A stretch of 33,737 nt of DNA, taken from the NCBI RefSeq assembly GCF_015645445.1, contig NZ_JADOGI010000112.1, positions 1 to 33,737 on the forward strand. Direction: 5' to 3'. Below the pieces are notes generated by a model. That model had not been told where the DNA came from. It was given only the letters and a program-made list of their open reading frames with translations, and searched no databases. The DNA comes from Nonomuraea cypriaca (GTDB lineage Bacteria > Actinomycetota > Actinomycetes > Streptosporangiales > Streptosporangiaceae). Positions 18,863-27,529 of the stretch are shown one piece after another. The position numbers and the translations under genes were made by a program. How positions within the stretch are numbered: position 1 is the first letter of the stretch; each line of letters begins with the position of its first letter.

Positions 18863-19064
18863 CCCAGGCCGTCCCTCGCCTCGGTTCCGGCGTCCAGACG
18901 CCGAAACCGTAGCGGCGATCAACCGCGCCGAACGGCCTTGTTCATCAAACCGCAACCAAACCCGAGCGGAGGGTCACATCGCCTGACAATCAAGCGCTCT
19001 GCCAGCGGCTCAGCACCTCACTGCCCCTTTCTCCCGTACTTGGTCTGCCCCCCTGCGAGGTCAC

Positions 19065-19096
19065 GGGCTGGGGGCGAGCCGGGCCCGCCCCAGCCC
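19065..19096 (-). terminator. Stem-loop after the ThuA-DUF1080 gene
   Basis: GGGCTGGGG (19065-19073) pairs with CCCCAGCCC (19088-19096) across a short GC-rich loop, nine bases beyond the stop codon of the minus-strand operon. This is the expected position for its terminator. Confidence 0.65.
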
Positions 19097-19104
19097 TGCG
19101 GCGG

Positions 19105-20805
19105 TCAGGTTCCGTACACCTGCAGCTCATAGAGCGAGTAGCCGTAGGGGGTGGCCCGGGTCGTCCCGTACATCCGCAGGTATCGGCCGGTGCCGTTGAC
19201 GGTGAGGGTCTGCACGCCACCGGTGCCGGTGGTCATGGAGTGGATGGTCGTCCAGGTGGTCCCGTCGGGCGAGGTCTGGATCTGGTAGGCGCGGGCGTAG
19301 GCGGCCTCCCAGTTCAGGACGACCCTGTTGATGGTGTAGGAGCGGCCGAGATCGACCCGGATCCACTGCGGGTCGCTGAACGCGCTGGACCAGCGGGTCC
19401 CGGTGTTGCCGTCGACCGCGGCCGAGGCCGGGAAGGCGGCCGATTCCGTGCTGGAGGTGGTCGCCGGCTTGTTCAGCGCCACGTTGGAGGCCGGCGGTTG
19501 CGTGCCTGATTCCTTGATCCTGACGTTGCGGAAGGCGACCTGGTCGGCGCTGCCGTGGTTCTGCAGGCCGATGTACCCGTCCAGGTTGCGGTTGGGGTCG
19601 GTGTTGGTGAAGTCGTTGACCAGGGAGCCGTTGAGGTAGACGCGGATGCGCTGGCCCTCGACGAGGACCTCGAAGGTGTTCCATTCCCCCGGCGGGTTGA
19701 GCGCGGCGTCGCGGGCGGCGATGTCGGCGGCCTTGAACCCGTAGATGGAGCCCGTGGTGCGGTCCGGTGTGTCGCTGGCGTCGATCTGGATCTCGTAGCC
19801 CTGGTTCACCGCGACGTTCGGGTCGCCGCCGGGGTTGGGGAAGCCGACGAAGATGCCGGAGTTGCTGTCCCCGGTGAGCTTCCAGTCCGCCTTCAGCGAG
19901 TACGAGGTGTATTGCCGGGCGTTGTACCAGAACAGGCCCATGCCGCCGGAGGAGGTCAGGGTGGCGTCGGAGTTGCTGAAGCTGCCGGGACCGGACTGTG
20001 CCCAGCCGGTGGTGGAACCGTTGTAGAGGGTGGTGTAGCCGGTCTCGGGCCGGCAGTCGGCCTTGGCCCGTTTGGCCGCGTACCGGATGCCGCCGAGGAG
20101 CTGGGAGCGGAAGGCGGGCTCGGCGAAGGACTGCTGGGTGTGGCCGAAGCCGGTGTAGAACGACCGCCCGGCGTCGAAGGTCTTGCACCAGGTGATCGGG
20201 TGGTCGCCCGCCATCGAGCCGCCGGAGTAGGACGACTCGTCGAGGGTGGCCAGGACACGGGCCGTGCTGCGCGCGTTGGACTGGTAGTTGTACAGCTCAT
20301 CCGTGCGGGTCCAGGTCTGCGGCAGGTGCGCCGTGGCGGGGTGGGCCCGGTTCTCGGTCTTGGAGTTGACCTGCTGGATCGCCGGGTGGCTGGCGAACCA
20401 GGCGCCGACGAGCTGGCCGTAGAAGGGCCAGCCGTATTCGGTGTCGGCGGCGGCGTGCACGCCCACGTAGCCGCCACCGCCGCGGATGTAGGACTCGAAT
20501 GCGCTCTGCTGGCTCGTGTTGAGCACGTCACCGGTGGTGCTGAGGAAGACGACCGACTCGTACTGGGCGAGGTTGGCCGTGGTGAACACGCCCGCGTCCT
20601 CGGTCGCGGTGACCGTGAAGGAGTTGGCCGCGCCGAGATCGCGGATGGCCTGGATACCGGTCGGGATCGAGTCGTGCCGGAATCCCGCGGTCTTGGAGAA
20701 GACCAGGACATCGTAGGGGGCGTCGGCGGCCGCGGCCGGTGAGGCGTGGAAGGCGCAGGCGGCCACGGCGATGGCGGCGCTCACACCTGCTAAGAGTCTG
20801 CGCAT
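19105..20805 (-). CDS. Secreted ThuA-like / DUF1080 / F5-8C (discoidin) protein
   Basis: A 566-residue secreted protein from ATG 20805 (GGAGG five bases upstream). Signal peptide 1-27 (ends SPAAAA). Residues about 28-251 form a ThuA-like glutamine-amidotransferase-fold domain (YDVLVFSKTAGFRHDSI; GGGGYVGVHAAADTEYGWPFY; YTGFGHTQQSFAEPAFR). Residues about 252-435 are a DUF1080/3-keto-disaccharide-hydrolase domain (YNGSTTGW; GIFVGFPNPGG; QGYEIQIDASD; YIGLQNHG). Residues about 441-566 are an F5/8 type C carbohydrate-binding domain. Family knowledge: ThuA and DUF1080 proteins act on 3-keto sugars. It is the second gene of an operon with the sugar dehydrogenase at 20839-23640, only 33 bases downstream of it, and its discoidin domain is closely similar to the one ending that protein. 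Confidence 0.9.
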   Translation of the reverse strand: MRRLLAGVSAAIAVAACAFHASPAAAADAPYDVLVFSKTAGFRHDSIPTGIQAIRDLGAANSFTVTATEDAGVFTTANLAQYESVVFLSTTGDVLNTSQQSAFESYIRGGGGYVGVHAAADTEYGWPFYGQLVGAWFASHPAIQQVNSKTENRAHPATAHLPQTWTRTDELYNYQSNARSTARVLATLDESSYSGGSMAGDHPITWCKTFDAGRSFYTGFGHTQQSFAEPAFRSQLLGGIRYAAKRAKADCRPETGYTTLYNGSTTGWAQSGPGSFSNSDATLTSSGGMGLFWYNARQYTSYSLKADWKLTGDSNSGIFVGFPNPGGDPNVAVNQGYEIQIDASDTPDRTTGSIYGFKAADIAARDAALNPPGEWNTFEVLVEGQRIRVYLNGSLVNDFTNTDPNRNLDGYIGLQNHGSADQVAFRNVRIKESGTQPPASNVALNKPATTSSTESAAFPASAAVDGNTGTRWSSAFSDPQWIRVDLGRSYTINRVVLNWEAAYARAYQIQTSPDGTTWTTIHSMTTGTGGVQTLTVNGTGRYLRMYGTTRATPYGYSLYELQVYGT

Positions 20806-20838
20806 GAATCCTCCAGTTGCCGCAGTGCGGCGTGGCGC

Positions 20839-23640
20839 TCAGTTGCTGCCGTAGACCTCGAAGGAGAACAGGGAGTACCCGTAGCCCGTGCCACGAGCAG
20901 TGCCATAGATCCGAACGTAACGGGTGGCGGCGCTCAGACCGGTGTTGTCGTCCTCACCACCGTTGCCACCCGTCACCGACCGGACGGTGGTCCAGGTGGT
21001 GCCGTTCGGCGACGTCTGAATCTGGTACGCCGAGCCGTAGGCGGCCTCCCACTGAAGCCGGACCCGGTTGATCGTGTAGGTGGCGCCCAGGTCGACCTGG
21101 ATCCACTGCGGGTCGGAGAACCCGCTCGACCACCGCGTCGTCGCCGAGCCGTCGACCGCCGCCGAGGCCGGGTAGACGGCCGCCTCCGTGCTGGAAGCGG
21201 TCGCCGGCCTGTTCAGCGCCAGGTTGGAGACCGGCGGCTGGGTGCCGCCGTTGAGGATGAAGGAGTCGATGTCGAACAGCGATCCCGAGCCGCCGGTGAA
21301 GACCAGGAACAGGTTCGACATGTTGGACGGCGGTGTGATGGTGCCGGTGACATTGGTCCAGGTCTCCCAGCCTCCGGTGGGTGCGACCGTGGCCGAGCCG
21401 AGCACCGTGCCGGTCGCCGAGCCGGAGCGCAGCGTCAGCGTTCCGCCCGTCCCGGCGGAGGCGACGCGGGCGGTGAAGGAGGTGACTCCGGTCACGTTGT
21501 ACGGCGTGAAGGAGATCCAGTCGCCGTTTTCGAGGTGGCCGACCGCGCTGCCGCCGTTGGCCGAGGCCTTGGCGACGACTATCACGCCCTGCTGGGCGGT
21601 GTAGTGCTCGGCCTGGCGGGTACGCGGCTGCAGGACGGTCGGCGGCGCGTGCACGGCCGCGGTCGAGCCGACCGGGGTGTACTCGGCGTCGAGCACACCG
21701 AAGATGTTGGCGTTGGCGTCGTGCTCACCGTCGGCGGTGGTCTGGATGGTGCCCGCACATCCGGTCGCGCTGGTGATCGCGTGCCCGTGGGCGTCGTGGC
21801 CGAGGATGTAAGTGAGTTTGACCCTGCCGCAGTCGATGGTGGCGGCGTTCGGGTCGGAGACGCTGATCTGGAACGGTATCGCGTCTCCGAAGGTGAACAC
21901 CCTTCCGTTGGCCGGCAGGTTGAGAGTGACCGTCGGCTGGCCGAGGTTGATCACCACGCTGGCCGTGGCGCTGCGGCCGGTGTTGTCGCGCACGGTCAGC
22001 GTCGCGGTGAACTGGCCGTTCGAGGTGTAGGTGAAGGTCGGGTTGGCGGCGGTGGAGTCGGTGCTGCCGTTGGTGGTGAAGTCCCACGCGTACGTGATCG
22101 GGTCGCCGTCAGGGTCGCTGGAGCCGGCCGAGCTGAATTGCACGGCGAGCGGCGCGTTTCCGGCCTTCGGGTTGGCGTTGGCCACCGCGATCGGGGCCTG
22201 GCCGGTGCCGTCGTTGTACTCGATGCGATACAGCGCCGAGTTGGCGTCGCCGCCGAACCAGCCGGTGCCGTAGTCGAGCACGTACAGCGCGCCGTCCGGC
22301 CCGAACTCCTGGTCCATCACCTGCGTGCCGGTGAAGGCCGGGAAGGCCTCGATCGGGCCCACCCCGCCGGAGCCGGTCACCGTGGCCGTCTTGATCCAGC
22401 GGCGCCCGAACTCACCGAGGAACACCTTGCCGTTCATCGACTGCGGGAACTTCACGTCCGAGGCGAGCGCCGCGTCGTAGTTGTAGACCGGGCCGCCCAT
22501 CGGCGACAGGCTGCCGCAGCACAGGTCGGACCGGTCCTGCCCGTATCCGTACGGCAGCCAGGCCGCCCTCGAGGCCGGGAGTTGGGTGATGCCGGTGTTG
22601 CGGGGCGAGTTGTTCACCGGCCCGCCGGCGCAGTTGTAAGCGGACCCCGAGGGCCCGCTCGGGAAGGTGTATTCGACGTAGGGCACGTTGAACTGCGAGC
22701 AGTAGGGCCAGCCATAGAAACCGGGCTGGGTGATGCGTTCGAACGCCACCGACCCGGCCGGGCCGCGCGTCGAGCTGGCACTGCCCGCGTCGGGCCCGTA
22801 ATCGCCCAGATAGACGGCGCCGGTCGCCCTGTCCACGCTCATCCGGAACGGGTTGCGGAAGCCCATCGCGTAGATCTCGGGCCGGGTGCCGGCGGTACCG
22901 GCCGGGAACATGTTGCCCGCCGGGACGGTGTAGCCGCCGGTGGCGCCCGGCTTGATCCGCAGCACCTTGCCCCGCAGGTCGTTGCTGTTGCCGGAGGTGC
23001 GCTGCGCGTCGTAGGCCGGGTTGCGGTCGGATCGCTCGTCGATCGGCGCGTAGCCGCTGGAATCGAACGGGTTGGTGTCGTCACCGGTGGACAGGTAGAG
23101 ATTGCCGGCCGCGTCGAAGTCCATGTCGCCTCCGACGTGGCAGCACATGCCGCGTGAGGTGGGGACGTCCAGGATGGTGACCGCGGAAGCCGCGTTGATC
23201 GTGAAGTCCGCGTTGACGGTGTAGCGGGCCAGCCGGTTGACCCCGTTGAACGGGGCGAACTGCGCTGCGGTGCCGGTGGTGGGGGCGTCCCCGGCCGGGG
23301 TGCTCAGCGGCGGGGCGTAGTAGACGTACACCCACCGGTTGGCGGCGAAGTTCGGGTCGGCCTTGATGCTCTGCAGGCCTTCCTCGTCGTGGGTGTACAC
23401 CGGGATGGTGAGCGCCACCTTGGTGTTGCCCTGCGGGTCGGTGTAGCGGATCGTGCCCTCACGCGAGGTGTGCAGGACGCCCCGGTTGGACAGGACGGTC
23501 AGGCCCATCGGCTCGCCGGTCTCGGCCGCGCCCTTGGCCAGGGTTATCTGGGCGTAGCCGGCCGCCACGGCCGGGGACGGGGCGGTGAGGCCGAGGGCGG
23601 CCATGATGATCGCGACACATAAAGCCATTCTTCGTAACAT
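20839..23640 (-). CDS. Secreted glucose/sorbosone-type (PQQ-dependent) sugar dehydrogenase with PKD, CBM6-like and F5-8C domains
   Basis: A 933-residue secreted protein. Signal peptide 1-27 (ends SPAVAA). Residues about 30-480 form the six-bladed GSDH propeller: GEPMGLTVLSNRGVLHTSREG, RGMCCHVGGDMDFDAAGNLY, SNDLRGKVLRIKPG and EIYAMGFRNPFRMSVD. A PKD domain follows (about 484-570; SSDPDGDPITYAWDF), then a beta domain, a CBM6-like domain (about 680-800; RQAEHYTAQQGV, GDWISFTPYNVTG, FDIDSFILNGG) and a C-terminal discoidin domain (about 808-933; FSDPQWIQVDLG). PQQ and calcium dependence are family knowledge. The start at 23640 has only a weak AGGAAG at distance; ATG 23628 is an alternative. It leads the operon with the ThuA-DUF1080 gene, suggesting extracellular oxidation of a glycan or its fragments. 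Confidence 0.9.
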   Translation of the reverse strand: MLRRMALCVAIIMAALGLTAPSPAVAAGYAQITLAKGAAETGEPMGLTVLSNRGVLHTSREGTIRYTDPQGNTKVALTIPVYTHDEEGLQSIKADPNFAANRWVYVYYAPPLSTPAGDAPTTGTAAQFAPFNGVNRLARYTVNADFTINAASAVTILDVPTSRGMCCHVGGDMDFDAAGNLYLSTGDDTNPFDSSGYAPIDERSDRNPAYDAQRTSGNSNDLRGKVLRIKPGATGGYTVPAGNMFPAGTAGTRPEIYAMGFRNPFRMSVDRATGAVYLGDYGPDAGSASSTRGPAGSVAFERITQPGFYGWPYCSQFNVPYVEYTFPSGPSGSAYNCAGGPVNNSPRNTGITQLPASRAAWLPYGYGQDRSDLCCGSLSPMGGPVYNYDAALASDVKFPQSMNGKVFLGEFGRRWIKTATVTGSGGVGPIEAFPAFTGTQVMDQEFGPDGALYVLDYGTGWFGGDANSALYRIEYNDGTGQAPIAVANANPKAGNAPLAVQFSSAGSSDPDGDPITYAWDFTTNGSTDSTAANPTFTYTSNGQFTATLTVRDNTGRSATASVVINLGQPTVTLNLPANGRVFTFGDAIPFQISVSDPNAATIDCGRVKLTYILGHDAHGHAITSATGCAGTIQTTADGEHDANANIFGVLDAEYTPVGSTAAVHAPPTVLQPRTRQAEHYTAQQGVIVVAKASANGGSAVGHLENGDWISFTPYNVTGVTSFTARVASAGTGGTLTLRSGSATGTVLGSATVAPTGGWETWTNVTGTITPPSNMSNLFLVFTGGSGSLFDIDSFILNGGTQPPVSNLALNRPATASSTEAAVYPASAAVDGSATTRWSSGFSDPQWIQVDLGATYTINRVRLQWEAAYGSAYQIQTSPNGTTWTTVRSVTGGNGGEDDNTGLSAATRYVRIYGTARGTGYGYSLFSFEVYGSN

Positions 23641-24468
23641 GCTCGGTGATCCCGCTTCCTGTCGAAGGGCTTTTAGACAGGCGTGCGCCGATCACGCCGA
23701 CGACGGCGGTTCGGCCAACGATCAGTGAGTCCGGGTGCCGCCCCGTGCGCACCGAGACTTCGCGAAAGCTGGTCCATATCGCAGGCGTCACGGCATCGCA
23801 CCATGGCATCAGTGTGGTGGGTGCCCGCCCCGCCGATCCTGCTCTCCCCCTGGGGCGGTCAATCAGATCCGCCGCGTCGTCGTCCGGCGCAGCGCGGCGC
23901 CTTTCGCCGTCGCGCCGGTCGTCACAAGGGTGCGGTGGGCGCGGTCAGTGGTGTCATGACGACCTCCAGGCCGTGGGTGAGGGGGGTGTGGGGATCGGTC
24001 GGTCGCCGCCTGAGAACCGGTCAGCGGCCGGTTGCGTGGCACCGTCCGGTGCTGGTGACGGGTATTGCCTGGTCAGCGCTGCTTGGTCAAGCGCCGCGCC
24101 GGCGCGGCGAGAGCACCCGAGCGAACCGCAGAAAAGGTCGAGCCGGTTATCGATCTCGGTTGGAGACAGCGGATCTTCATCGCCCAAAAGGCGGAACATG
24201 CGGCGCTGGGGGTCCAAATCGCTGCACCTCCTGCCACCTTTTGGGCATCTATGCAGGCTCGTTTGCCGCAACATTAAGATGTTACGTTCAGGTTGTCTAG
24301 ATGTTTCGTTTGTTGTTCGGACTTCCGCCTTGATTAGCCGAAGATCAGAGCAGGTCGACACTTTCGCATTCGACAGCAGGTCTAGGTCCAATGCCGCTAA
24401 GTTAGTAATCTTCTGCAGGTCGGGGTGGGTGTGGTGCGCCGGGGTGGCTGCAGCGGTAGGTTGCGGCG
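23641..24468. other. Long upstream region of the sugar dehydrogenase operon
   Basis: No convincing gene is seen on either strand; open frames are arginine/serine-rich and lack domains. The part from about 24240 to 24415 is clearly richer in A+T than its surroundings and contains AACAT-TAAG-ATGTT (24271-24284), a palindrome of the size of a repressor operator. If it controls the operon to its left, the leader would be about 600 bases. Otherwise the segment holds decayed DNA next to the IS4 remnant. Confidence 0.4.
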
Positions 24469-25200
24469 GTGGCTGGAGCACAGGAGTCGCCGGTGGGCGG
24501 CCGTTTGACTGATCACATTTCGCTGGGTGTGCTGGCCGCGGCGTTTTCCCGGGATCTGATCGAGGAGGTCGTTGATGCGACGGGGAAGCGGGAGAAGCGG
24601 TCGCGGTTGCTGCCGGCGCATGTGATGGTCCGGTACGTGATCGGCCTGGGGTTGTTGTTCGGTCAGGCCTATGAGGAGTCATGCGGCAGATGACCGGCAC
24701 GCTGCAGCGCCTGGGCTCCTGGGAGCGGGACTGGAGGGTGCCGTCCACCTCGGCGATCACTCAGGCGCGGCAGCGGCTGGGATCGGCGCCGCTCCACGAG
24801 CTGTTCTACCGGGCAGCGGTACCGGTCGCGGGCTTGGGGACCAAGGGGGCGTGGCTACGCGGGCGCAGGTTGATGGCCATCGACGGGACGAGTTTCGATG
24901 TGCCCGACACCGGGGCGAACGTGGCGGCGTTCGGTAAGATGGGCAGCGGCCCGAGGGAGTCGGCGTTCCCGAAACTGCAGGTCGTTTCGCTGTCGGAGTG
25001 CGGGACGCGCGCTGTGGTCGGCGCCGCGATGGGGTCGTGCCGCACGGGTGAACGCGAGCTGGCCACCGAGTTGGTCGCTCACGTGGAGGCCGGGATGCTG
25101 GTCACCGCGGACTCGGGCTTCTACTCCTGGCAGCTGTGGGACCTGTACGCGGCCCGTGGTGCCGCGCTGTGCTGGCGGGTCGGTGCGGCGGTGATGTTGC
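24469..25200 (+). pseudogene. IS4-type transposase, frameshifted and 3'-truncated
   Basis: GTG 24469 starts an IS4 N-terminal domain (GGRLTDHISLGVLAAAFSRDL; LLPAHVMVRYVIGLGLLF). At GAGGAGTCATGCGG (about 24674-24687) one base seems lost: restoring a G gives AYEEVMRQM and links to the frame MTGTLQRLGSWERDWRVPST. That frame carries the first catalytic Asp (MAIDGTSFDVPDT) and the second (VTADSGFYSW) but breaks off after LCWRVGAAVMLPL at about 25200, before the catalytic Glu. The break coincides with the end of similarity of the oxidoreductase fragment on the other strand. It is inactive. Confidence 0.8.
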
Positions 25201-25204
25201 CGCT

Positions 25205-25606
25205 GGGAAGCGCCGCTGCGTCACGGAAGCTCACGGACGGCGGCTTGCGGACGGTGAGGAACCGCGGTGCGACGGCGTAGGAGCCGCCGTCGCCACTCGT
25301 CGCGGCCCAGCCCCCGTCACCGTTCAGGCCGGCCATGGCGGCCACCTCGTCACCGACGGCCACCCCCTCCACCTCACGGCCCACGCCGGCCACCACGCCG
25401 GCGAGGTCGAACCCGAGCACGACGGGAGGCGTCCGTCCCATGAAGTTGAGGTCGGCCAGCTTGTACTCCAGCGGGTTGAGCGACGAAGCGGCGACGCGGA
25501 TTAGCACCTCGTCGGCCGCCGGCCGCGGGACGGGAACGCGTACCGCCTCAAGTGGCAGCCCGGCGCGGTCCCTCGTGTACCCGACACCGAGAAACGTCCG
25601 CTGCAT
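25205..25606 (-). pseudogene. Quinone oxidoreductase (MDR family), N-terminal part only
   Basis: From ATG 25606 (or GTG 25615) the protein reads MQRTFLGVGYTRDRAGLPLE, then VLIRVAASSLNPLEYKLADL, VVLGFDLAGVVAGVGREVEG and GDEVAAMAG, the GroES-like half of a medium-chain quinone oxidoreductase. Similarity ends at SFRDAAALP, just before the NADPH-binding Rossmann domain, where IS4-derived sequence begins; the frame then runs on to 25121 through IS DNA. It follows the DUF302 gene by 15 bases (6 from the GTG), so the two were an operon. The truncated product is unlikely to function. Confidence 0.8.
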
Positions 25607-25621
25607 GTCCGCCACCCATCT

Positions 25622-26176
25622 CTACCTCGTACCGGCGCCCGCCGGGACGAGCCGTTCCGGCACGGGCACGCCGAGGTGGTCGAGCAGGGCGGCGACCTTC
25701 CGGTCGAGTTCGACGCCGACGGCCGCTATCTCCGGATCGCCGAAGGAGGCGAACTGCGCGCTCGGTTGGTCGAAAGAAAAGCGCGTCACCCCGCCGGCGT
25801 CCTCGTAGATGGTGGTGCGCAGAGGCGCGTAGAGCAGGACACCGGGATCGTGATGGAACATCCGCTGGGCGATGGTGTGGTTGCCCATCAGGTACTGCAT
25901 GCTGTGCCACCGGTCGCCGGAACCCTGCATGATCGCGGTGTTGTCGAGGCTCCAGAAGATCATGAAGCCGTGAGGCGCGTTCTCCGCGGCGGCTCGCAGG
26001 ACGGCGTCCCAGTCGGCACCGGACAGGCGCAGGCGCTCGTACTCCGCCATGTCCAGCGGCGGCACCGCCCGCTCATACCTCTCCCGGAAGGCCGCGAACG
26101 GCATGCCCGTGTCCACGGTCAACCGGTGGACCTCGCGCGCGACGTCCTGGACAGGGTGGGTCTTGATAGCCGTCAT
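25622..26176 (-). CDS. DUF302 family protein
   Basis: A 184-residue protein from ATG 26176, preceded by GAAGGGGGA. The C-terminal half matches DUF302 (WHSMQYLMGNHTIAQRMFHH, DPGVLLYAPLRTTIYEDAGG, TRFSFDQPSAQFASFGDPEI); the N-terminal half is helical (PVQDVAREVHRLTVDTGMPF). DUF302 proteins are small alpha/beta proteins of unknown activity, often linked with redox or stress operons. It leads an operon with the truncated oxidoreductase. An HxlR-type operator candidate lies about 150 bp upstream at 26329-26348. Confidence 0.85.
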   Translation of the reverse strand: MTAIKTHPVQDVAREVHRLTVDTGMPFAAFRERYERAVPPLDMAEYERLRLSGADWDAVLRAAAENAPHGFMIFWSLDNTAIMQGSGDRWHSMQYLMGNHTIAQRMFHHDPGVLLYAPLRTTIYEDAGGVTRFSFDQPSAQFASFGDPEIAAVGVELDRKVAALLDHLGVPVPERLVPAGAGTR

Positions 26177-26328
26177 GGTGATTCCCCCTTCACCAGTGCG
26201 GGCCGGTGTGGCAGCCCGCTACGTGGGCGGATCCGGCCTCGCCGTACGGCAGGGCGCGGTTCCCGACATCCACTCCAGGACATGACTTTCGAAACGACAC
26301 TCCCTCTACCTGCGACGTTACGCTTGGT

Positions 26329-26348
26329 ACTTGTCAAATGCAAGCCAG
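26329..26348. promoter_or_regulatory. Putative HxlR operator, copy 1
   Basis: ACTTGTCAAATGCAAGCCAG has an inverted core CTTG-N7-CAAG and matches the copy at 26880-26899 in 17 of 20 positions. It lies between the DUF302 operon and the truncated SDR, so it may serve one or both. Confidence 0.65.
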
Positions 26349-26412
26349 GGTGCGCGGGAGCGTTCGAGGGCTCGACCTTCCAGGCATACAGGGGAACACA
26401 GCCCCCGCGAGG

Positions 26413-26706
26413 CGCAACTCCGCCGTCTACAGCGCCGCCAAGTTCGCGGTCCGCGCGCTGGCCGAAGGGCTCCGCAAGGAGCAACAGGACATCAGGGTCA
26501 CCCTGATCAGCTCGTCGTTCACCGAATCCGAGCCGAACACCCTGGGCGGCGATCCCGACACCATGGCCTGGGTGCGCACCCTAGCGGACAAGCTCAACAT
26601 GCCCGCGGCCACCGTGGCAGAGGCCATCGCCCACGCGGTCGAGCAACCCGCCTCCATCGACGTCAGCGAGATCGTCATCCGCCCCGTCGCCGAGGCCGCC
26701 GCCTGA
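26413..26706 (+). pseudogene. Short-chain dehydrogenase/reductase, C-terminal fragment
   Basis: The frame reads NSAVYSAAKFAVRALAEGLR, carrying the catalytic YxxxK (Tyr at 26428, Lys at 26440), then DIRVTLISSSFTESEPNT and a C-terminal region ending ASIDVSEIVIRPVAEAAA. An SDR is normally about 240-250 residues; the Rossmann half with TGxxxGxG is missing. An in-frame ATG at 26338 lies inside the operator candidate, and the 25 codons after it have no SDR character, which points to an internal deletion that joined the promoter region to the 3' half of the gene. Confidence 0.75.
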
Positions 26707-26879
26707 CACCGAACCGGCTGCCCCAGGCGAGCACACCGTGGGGAACGACACTCGACGTCAAAGGACACACCGCCTGAAGGCAATGAAGAGGCGGTCGCGC
26801 GGTGCGTGGCGTGACGCCGCATGCCAGGTCGAAGCGCCATGGGGCGAGGGGCCGACCCCTTTCCGGCCTCCTGAGCTAG

Positions 26880-26899
26880 ACTTGCTCAATGCAAGCCAG
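26880..26899. promoter_or_regulatory. Putative HxlR operator, copy 2 (autoregulation)
   Basis: ACTTGCTCAATGCAAGCCAG contains perfect arms CTTGC-N5-GCAAG and repeats the site at 26329. It ends 11 bases before the Shine-Dalgarno of the HxlR gene, where a bound regulator would block or modulate its own transcription. Confidence 0.7.
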
Positions 26900-26923
26900 T
26901 GTTGGGCTCGAAAGGAGGCTGAT

Positions 26924-27421
26924 GTGACAACAGCGCCACAGGTGCCGGTTCCCTGCCCGATCGGCCGCGCCGTCGGCCTGCTGGGCGAGCGGTGGACGCT
27001 GCTCATCCTGCGTAACGCCAACCTGGGCACCACCCGCTTCGACGCCTTCCGCGCGGAGCTCGGCATCGCCGACAACATCCTGTCCAACAGGCTCGCCCGG
27101 CTGGTCGAGGCCGGGCTGCTCGCGCGGGTGCCGTATCGCGACGGCGGACGCACCCGGCACGAGTACCGGCTCACGACCGCGGGGGCCGAGGTGCTGCCGG
27201 TGCTGCACGCTCTGGCCGTCTGGGGCGAGGAGCACACCGAGCCGGCCGAGCCGACCGGCTCGATGCAGGTGATCCACCAGCGGTGCGGCCAGGTCACGAC
27301 CCCGGGCAGGGTGTGTGACGGCTGCGGCGAGCTCGTCCGGCGCGAGGAGGAGGCATGGGTACGCCCCTGGCTCTCCCCCGACCCGATCAGCCTGGCCAGC
27401 CCGGTCATCACCGGCACCTGA
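26924..27421 (+). CDS. HxlR-family transcriptional regulator
   Basis: A 165-residue regulator starting at GTG 26924, with AAAGGAGG five bases upstream. The HxlR winged-helix is clear: CPIGRAVGLLGERWTLLILRN, FDAFRAELGIADNILSNRLARL, VEAGLLARVPYRDGGRTRHEYRLT. The C-terminal tail carries further Cys residues (RCGQVTTPGRVCDGCGEL) in a zinc-ribbon-like or redox-sensing arrangement, seen in some longer HxlR proteins. Its own promoter and the DUF302/SDR intergenic region share the same palindromic element, so it probably controls the damaged DUF302, oxidoreductase and SDR set. The inducer may be an electrophile or quinone, by analogy with other HxlR-type redox sensors. Confidence 0.88.
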   Translation: MTTAPQVPVPCPIGRAVGLLGERWTLLILRNANLGTTRFDAFRAELGIADNILSNRLARLVEAGLLARVPYRDGGRTRHEYRLTTAGAEVLPVLHALAVWGEEHTEPAEPTGSMQVIHQRCGQVTTPGRVCDGCGELVRREEEAWVRPWLSPDPISLASPVITGT

Positions 27422-27529
27422 CCCGCGCGCGCCCGCCGGACGGCCGGTGCGCCTTCTACCGCCCTGTACCGCTTCAAATCTCGCCACCATGTCTTGAGCT
27501 GCGGTGATGCGATGGTTCCTACGCTGACC

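Noticed and set aside
19555..23157. Long plus-strand frames (19555-20742 and 21535-23157) opposite the secreted sugar-oxidation genes
   Set aside because: Compositionally biased valine/glycine/arginine-rich sequence with no recognisable domain, opposite well-supported coding sequence.
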